Source: Thiotrichales bacterium
GTDB lineage: Bacteria > Pseudomonadota > Gammaproteobacteria > J044
Reading direction: 5' to 3'
NCBI GenBank assembly: GCA_024762895.1
Contig: JANTGN010000096.1
Location: 1 to 9,346, forward strand
Length of the DNA: 9,346 bases
Shown here: in pieces, positions 5,906-9,346 of the stretch
How the letters are laid out: the number at the start of each line of letters is the position of its first letter
Numbering within the stretch: the stretch's first letter is position 1
Notes under the pieces: generated by a model
What the model saw: only the letters and a program-made list of their open reading frames with translations
The model's database searches: none
What the model was told of the DNA's origin: nothing
Position numbers and translations under genes: made by a program

Positions 5906-6580
5906 TTAGCCGCTTCCATCACTACTTGCAGGGTAACGACACAGCGTTTTCAAGGAACATCCGGTACATTGAGGAACCGTTCGACAATGTGTCTTTCCAT
6001 GCCTGACTATCAGGGCATGGTACTCATTAAACATAGCAACATCGGTCTCCAGGGCCTGTTCAAATATTTGCTGCAACTGTTCGTAGCTGAGATCATCGGA
6101 GACAAAACCCAGCCGTGAAAAGATCCTTCGCGTATAGGCATCGATGACAAATACCGGTCGCTTGAAGGCATAAAGCAATATATCGTCCGCGGTCTCCGGG
6201 CCTATGCCCTTAATGGCCAGCAGGGACTCTCTAATCTGCTGTGTTTGTTCCCGGTCGATTTTTTCAAAGCCACCCTGCTCGATATACCAGCGGCAAAAGG
6301 TCGTTAATCGTATGGCTTTGACATTGAAATATCCCGAGGGTTTCAGAAAACCGGCCAGGACCTCATGCTCGTGTTCAAGGATTTGCCTGGCATCCAGGCT
6401 GGAACGGGCCTTCAGATTTTCCAGGGCACGCTCCACATTAGTCCAGTTGGTATTTTGAGTCAGGATGGCACCGACCATCACCTCAAATGGAGAATCGGCC
6501 GGCCACCAGTGCTGTTCCCCATACCGCTGAATGAGTCTTTCATAGACTTTATAAAAACGCTGTCTGTCTCTTTTAAGCAT
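5906..6580 (-). CDS. Endonuclease III-like DNA glycosylase (MagIII-like)
   Basis: This protein of 224 residues has the HhH-GPD fold of base-excision-repair glycosylases. The entry motif is FEVMVGAILTQNTNW (32-46). The helix-hairpin-helix at 123-136 reads KGIGPETADDIL, and the catalytic aspartate is D147 in VIDAYT. Four cysteines (199, 205, 208, 214) form a C-x5-C-x2-C-x5-C [4Fe-4S] loop. In true Nth the position at the second hairpin is the catalytic K120 of GRKTA; here it is E129. The enzyme should therefore be a monofunctional glycosylase without lyase activity, like the 3-methyladenine glycosylase MagIII of Helicobacter. The substrate is inferred. I chose the ATG at 6580, because its A overlaps the rluB stop as TGATG, which implies translational coupling; a TTG one codon upstream is less likely. 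Confidence 0.85.
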   Translation of the reverse strand: MLKRDRQRFYKVYERLIQRYGEQHWWPADSPFEVMVGAILTQNTNWTNVERALENLKARSSLDARQILEHEHEVLAGFLKPSGYFNVKAIRLTTFCRWYIEQGGFEKIDREQTQQIRESLLAIKGIGPETADDILLYAFKRPVFVIDAYTRRIFSRLGFVSDDLSYEQLQQIFEQALETDVAMFNEYHALIVRHGKTHCRTVPQCTGCSLKTLCRYPASSDGSG

Positions 6581-7392
6581 CAACGTCGGCGCGTATGGGG
6601 CGGCCTTCTACGCCGGGGCTCCTCGCGCTTGCTGGATGGGGGCTTATAGCTAAGACCGACGGACTGGTAGAGACGACCAATTTCAAATGGAGGCAATTCC
6701 ATCCAGCGTCCCTCCCTGAGATTGCGCGAGAGCGTGATCGAACCATAGGCGATACGCATCAGTCGACTCACCATCAGGCCCTGTGACTCCCACAAGCGAC
6801 GAACCTCACGATTTCTCCCCTCTTTTAAGGTCACGTGATACCAGTGATTGAGGCCAGTCCCACCTGAGTCTTCGATACGCTCAAAGGCGGCAGGCCCGTC
6901 ATCGAGTTCGACGCCTGTCTCCAGTCGACGCAATATGTCGGGCGTCACTTCGCCCTTCACACGTACGGCATAAGTCCTTTCGACCTCATGTGAGGGATGC
7001 ATTAAGCGGTTGGCCAGTTCTCCATCATTGGTGAATAGCAGCAGACCAGAGGTGTTGAGATCGAGTCGACCTATGGCGATCCAGCGCCCTGCCTGTATCC
7101 TTGGCAGGTGTTCAAAGACCGTAGGCCGCCCTTCGGGGTCGCTGCGACTCACGACCTCGCCCACGGGCTTGTGATAGGCAATAACCCGAGGACGACTGCG
7201 TTCTGATTGCTTGATGGAAACGGGCTTTCCTCGAATCAGGACCCGGTCGTCCAGGCTGATCTGATCCCCCAGGCTGGCCACCTTGCCATTGACCTTGATC
7301 TCACCCTGTTCGATCCAGCGCTCAATTTCACGCCTGGAACCATAACCGGCCCTGGCCAGTACCTTTTGTATACGTTCGCTCATGGCATTCAT
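6580..7392 (-). CDS. rluB: 23S rRNA pseudouridine synthase RluB
   Basis: This 270-residue protein has an N-terminal S4 RNA-binding domain (8-65; QKVLARAGYGSRREIE) followed by the RsuA/RluB-type catalytic domain. The active-site motif GRLDLNTSGL has the nucleophilic aspartate at D111, and EGRNREVRRLWE near 190-200 is the conserved closing motif. RluB makes pseudouridine at position 2605 of 23S rRNA in E. coli. The C-terminus ends in a very basic tail (250-270, many arginines) that probably adds RNA contacts. Two starts are possible: ATG at 7392 and ATG at 7383. The second gives MSERIQKVL, the more usual family start, and neither has a good ribosome-binding site. rluB commonly follows scpA-scpB; here gtrA and the opposite-strand moaB lie between. 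It heads a likely unit with the Nth-like and thioredoxin genes. Confidence 0.93.
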   Translation of the reverse strand: MNAMSERIQKVLARAGYGSRREIERWIEQGEIKVNGKVASLGDQISLDDRVLIRGKPVSIKQSERSRPRVIAYHKPVGEVVSRSDPEGRPTVFEHLPRIQAGRWIAIGRLDLNTSGLLLFTNDGELANRLMHPSHEVERTYAVRVKGEVTPDILRRLETGVELDDGPAAFERIEDSGGTGLNHWYHVTLKEGRNREVRRLWESQGLMVSRLMRIAYGSITLSRNLREGRWMELPPFEIGRLYQSVGLSYKPPSSKREEPRRRRPPHTRRR

Positions 7393-7411
7393 GTTACCGG
7401 GAGAGTAAAAT
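7382..7411 (+). promoter_or_regulatory. Possible moaB promoter
   Basis: ATGGCA (7382-7387, four of six -35 bases) and TAAAAT (7406-7411, five of six -10 bases) are 18 bases apart. Transcription would begin near 7418 with a leader of about 26 bases. The -35 lies inside the first codons of the divergent rluB gene. Confidence 0.35.
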
Positions 7412-7422
7412 TTCGGCCAATC

Positions 7423-7450
7423 ACTCTACAGGAACGAGACTTCATGGCAA
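7423..7450 (-). promoter_or_regulatory. Possible rluB promoter
   Basis: On the minus strand TTGCCA (7450-7445, five of six -35 bases) and TAGAGT (7428-7423, four of six -10 bases) are 16 bases apart. Transcription would begin near 7416, about 24 bases before the ATG at 7392. It would abut the putative moaB start site. Confidence 0.35.
7430..7433 (+). promoter_or_regulatory. Ribosome-binding site fixing the moaB start
   Basis: AGGA stands ten bases before the ATG at 7444. The reading frame stays open upstream to 7207, but that part only mirrors rluB on the other strand, and the MoaB family begins close to this ATG. Confidence 0.55.
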
Positions 7451-7965
7451 CTACAAGAGAGTTTATCCCTTTATCCATCGCTGTGCTTACCATATCCGAC
7501 TCCCGTAGCCTCGCGGATGATACATCCGGTCAGGTACTGGAGGATAAACTCAAAGAGGCTGGCCATGGACTGGGGGATCGACAGATCGTTCGTGATGATA
7601 TCTACCAGATTCGCGCCACGATATCGGCCTGGATTGCCGACCCGAATATCGATGTCGTCATCACCACCGGCGGCACCGGCGTTACCGGTCGTGATGGTAC
7701 CCCGGAGGCGATCGAGGTATTACTCGACAAGACCATCGAGGGTTTTGGTGAACTGTTCCGCATGGTCTCATGGGAAGAGATCCGCACCTCCAGTATCCAG
7801 TCACGTGCCCTGGCCGGGGTTGCCAATGGCACTTATATCTTCTGCCTGCCAGGCTCCTCTGGCGCCTGCCGCACGGGTTGGGACAAGCTCATCAGAGAAC
7901 AACTGGACCATCGCACCGCGCCCTGCAACCTGGCCATGCTGATCCCAAGGCTGCTGGAAAAATAA
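7444..7965 (+). CDS. moaB: Molybdenum cofactor biosynthesis protein MoaB
   Basis: This 173-residue protein matches E. coli MoaB (about 170 residues) along its whole length. It shows EFIPLSIAVLTISD (6-19), DDTSG (25-29), the molybdopterin-binding TTGGTGVTGRD (74-84), SIQSRALAGVANGT, and the LPGSSGACRTGW phosphate-binding turn near 137. It belongs to the MogA/MoaB family; MogA adenylylates molybdopterin before molybdenum insertion. The precise role of MoaB in enterobacteria is uncertain, and in some organisms a MoaB performs the MogA step. The ATG at 7444 is preferred over the longer open frame because it aligns with the family start and has an AGGA site. The gene is divergent from rluB (51 bases) and convergent with gtrA, with only three bases between the two stop codons and no terminator visible. 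No other moa or mog gene is nearby. Confidence 0.93.
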   Translation: MATTREFIPLSIAVLTISDSRSLADDTSGQVLEDKLKEAGHGLGDRQIVRDDIYQIRATISAWIADPNIDVVITTGGTGVTGRDGTPEAIEVLLDKTIEGFGELFRMVSWEEIRTSSIQSRALAGVANGTYIFCLPGSSGACRTGWDKLIREQLDHRTAPCNLAMLIPRLLEK

Positions 7966-7968
7966 AAG

Positions 7969-8379
7969 CTAGCGGCGGATGAAGACAAAACGTTTGTCCA
8001 GCTGATACTTAACCCAGTAACCAATGGACAGGCCGAGGACCGCGCCGACGTAACGCATCAACCTGGTCTGAAAGAAATAATCAAAACCCAGTTCCATACC
8101 CCAGAAGATCATGGTCGTAAACACGCCCATCAGACTATACAGCAGGAAATGTTTACCATGCTCGCGCAGGCCTTCGGTCTGAAATCTGAAGATATAACGT
8201 TTATCGAGTATGAACTTGGTGTAAAGCCCCGCAAGGGTACCGGCTAATATCGCGACATAGAGCGCGAAGCGGTCTGAATAGATCAGCAGGCTCAGTTCCT
8301 GCACCAGTAGGTTGACCAGCGTCGCGATGACCGCAAACACCGTATAAAGTAGCACCAGCGACATGGATGCATTTAACAC
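7969..8379 (-). CDS. GtrA-family membrane protein
   Basis: This 136-residue protein has four predicted membrane helices, about 8-30, 36-55, 77-100 and 107-126. It shows two related halves: the helix pairs end in KFILDKRYIF (55-64) and KYQLDKRFVF (124-133), the hallmark repeat of the GtrA family. GtrA proteins are inner-membrane proteins thought to help move lipid-linked sugars across the membrane for lipopolysaccharide or polysaccharide modification; specific substrates are often unknown. The start is GTG at 8379 (an in-frame TGA lies shortly upstream); an ATG five codons later is the alternative, and neither has a strong ribosome-binding site. The gene follows scpB by 24 bases on the same strand, so it is probably cotranscribed. 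No glycosyltransferase partner lies in the window. Confidence 0.85.
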   Translation of the reverse strand: MLNASMSLVLLYTVFAVIATLVNLLVQELSLLIYSDRFALYVAILAGTLAGLYTKFILDKRYIFRFQTEGLREHGKHFLLYSLMGVFTTMIFWGMELGFDYFFQTRLMRYVGAVLGLSIGYWVKYQLDKRFVFIRR

Positions 8380-8403
8380 CGGGCGAGACTGAAGCGATGA
8401 TCA

Positions 8404-9129
8404 TTAATGCAGTGTCGGGTCATCCTGGTCCTGAGATTCCTGACTGCTGGTGACCCTCTCTTCGGTTTCCGGCAGTTCCACAGCCTCAGCGGACTCTACC
8501 TGCAGGCCTTCCTCGTCGGCCTCAGACTGAGGCCCATTCGAGGCCTGCTCTGCCTCGGCCTGTTCCGGGTTATCCAGTGCCAGCTCCGGATGCAGATCAT
8601 CCAGGTCACGTAGCTCGGCCAGGGTCGGTAGCTCGTCCAGGGTCTTGAGATTGAAATAATCAAGGAACTGTCTGGTCGTTCCATAGAGCGCCGGCCTGCC
8701 GGGAACATCACGATGACCGACCACGCGAACCCATTCGCGTTCCAGCAAGGTCTTGACGATATGGGAGCTGACACTCACGCCACGAATGTCTTCGATCTCG
8801 GCACGGGTGATTGGCTGGCGATAGGCAATCAGGGCCAGGGTCTCCAGCAAGGCGCGTGAATATCGGGGTGGCTTCTCTTCCCACAGACGTCCAACCCAGA
8901 GAGAGAGTTCATTGCGTACCTGGTAACGAAACCCACTGGCGACCTCTTTGAGTTCCAGGGCGCGACCTTCACATTCGGATTGTAATTCACCCAGAATTTC
9001 ACGAAGCAGGGTCCGCGGAGGATGCTGCTCATCCTCTTCGAAAATGCGCTCCAGCTGATCAATACTCATCGGCTTACCCGCAACGAGTAAAACCCCTTCC
9101 AGGACGGATTTGATGTGCATGCGATCCAT
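8404..9129 (-). CDS. scpB: Segregation and condensation protein ScpB
   Basis: This 241-residue protein is the kleisin-interacting (kite) subunit of the Smc-ScpA-ScpB condensin, which organises and segregates the chromosome. Two winged-helix domains are visible: about 5-80 (SVLEGVLLVAGKPMSIDQL) and 90-165 (LETLALIAYRQPITRAEIE, then VSSHIVKTLLERE and GRPALYGTT). After FLDYFNLKTLDELP (about 155-168) the protein has an acidic, low-complexity tail of about 65 residues, rich in E, D, Q and S, longer than the core fold requires and probably disordered. The start is ATG at 9129, five bases after the scpA stop; the ATG at 9120 is an alternative. The close spacing to scpA is typical and suggests translational coupling. 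Confidence 0.95.
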   Translation of the reverse strand: MDRMHIKSVLEGVLLVAGKPMSIDQLERIFEEDEQHPPRTLLREILGELQSECEGRALELKEVASGFRYQVRNELSLWVGRLWEEKPPRYSRALLETLALIAYRQPITRAEIEDIRGVSVSSHIVKTLLEREWVRVVGHRDVPGRPALYGTTRQFLDYFNLKTLDELPTLAELRDLDDLHPELALDNPEQAEAEQASNGPQSEADEEGLQVESAEAVELPETEERVTSSQESQDQDDPTLH

Positions 9130-9134
9130 ATCAG

Positions 9135-9346
9135 TTATTCACTCTCAACAGGTTGCTCTGTAGCCGCAGCAGCAGGCTTGATATAAATAGGAGCAAAGGG
9201 TTCACTTTGTGCAATATCCACCAGATGCGCCTTCATCAGCTCGAGGACAGCAATAAAGGTCACAACGACCCCTCGTCTGCCCTCCTCATAGGTAAAGAGA
9301 TGATTAAATTCCATCATGTCACGCCCCTGCAGGGCATCCAGCACCT
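9135..9346 (-). CDS. scpA: Segregation and condensation protein ScpA, C-terminal end (runs off right edge)
   Basis: Only the last 69 complete codons are present; the gene enters from the right edge. The visible part is the C-terminal winged-helix domain of the kleisin ScpA, which binds the Smc head. The diagnostic stretch is VVVTFIAVLELMKAHLVDIAQ, followed by PFAPIYI and an alanine- and glutamate-rich tail. The codon near the edge that can look like a start is an internal GTG (valine), not the true beginning. ScpA bridges the two Smc heads and recruits ScpB, whose gene starts five bases downstream. Confidence 0.93.
   Translation of the reverse strand, partial: VLDALQGRDMMEFNHLFTYEEGRRGVVVTFIAVLELMKAHLVDIAQSEPFAPIYIKPAAAATEQPVESE

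Noticed and set aside
7207..7443. Open upstream extension of the moaB frame, giving a 252-residue protein
   Set aside because: It lies opposite the rluB coding sequence, shows no domain, and the MoaB family starts at the ATG at 7444, which has a ribosome-binding site.
8201..8404. Minus-strand frame whose ATG overlaps the scpB stop as TAATG
   Set aside because: The overlap resembles coupling, but the frame runs across gtrA in another phase and its product has no membrane helices or known motif; gtrA is clearly the coding frame.
1..9346. CRISPR arrays, tRNA or rRNA genes, insertion sequences, integrase or defence genes
   Set aside because: No direct repeat series, cloverleaf, terminal inverted repeats or transposase motif was seen on either strand.

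Overview
The window looks like ordinary chromosomal DNA from a gammaproteobacterium with moderate GC content. Three things point there: a MupP-type HAD phosphatase and a YciK-type short-chain dehydrogenase in the same neighbourhood, an scpA-scpB-(...)-rluB segregation/rRNA-modification cluster, and a periplasmic SoxW-like thioredoxin of the kind common in sulfur-oxidising gammaproteobacteria. The assignment to a sulfur oxidiser is inference from that one gene. No tRNA, rRNA, CRISPR array, insertion sequence or phage gene was seen, and no stretch without a gene exceeds about 240 bases.

Layout. (1) Positions 1-749, minus strand: a 155-residue protein of unknown function, made of two copies of one small domain, followed 15 bases later by the start of a HEAT-repeat protein that begins with GTG and runs off the left edge. 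(2) Positions 750-989: AT-rich divergent intergenic region. (3) Positions 990-2866, plus strand: mupP-like phosphatase, a Skp/OmpH-like periplasmic chaperone and a guanine-deaminase-like nucleoside deaminase. (4) Positions 2880-3077, minus strand: a small single-pass membrane protein. (5) Positions 3153-4798, plus strand: a squalene/phytoene-synthase-like protein that has lost the usual catalytic aspartates, then yciK, which has its own likely extended -10 promoter across the preceding stop codon. (6) Positions 4823-7392, minus strand: rluB, an endonuclease III-like glycosylase coupled to it by a TGATG overlap, then an exported double-thioredoxin protein. (7) Positions 7444-7965, plus strand: moaB, divergent from rluB. 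(8) Positions 7969-9346, minus strand: the 3' end of scpA, then scpB and a GtrA-family membrane protein.

How the genes fit together. Most are housekeeping: peptidoglycan recycling (MupP), outer-membrane protein folding (Skp-like), chromosome condensation (ScpAB), 23S rRNA pseudouridylation (RluB), molybdopterin metabolism (MoaB), base-excision repair (Nth-like) and periplasmic redox or thiol chemistry (double thioredoxin). The less understood parts are the duplicated-domain/HEAT pair at the left edge, the apparently non-catalytic phytoene-synthase homologue beside yciK, the lysine-less Nth homologue and the tandem thioredoxin. I found no convincing new multi-gene defence or mobile system.
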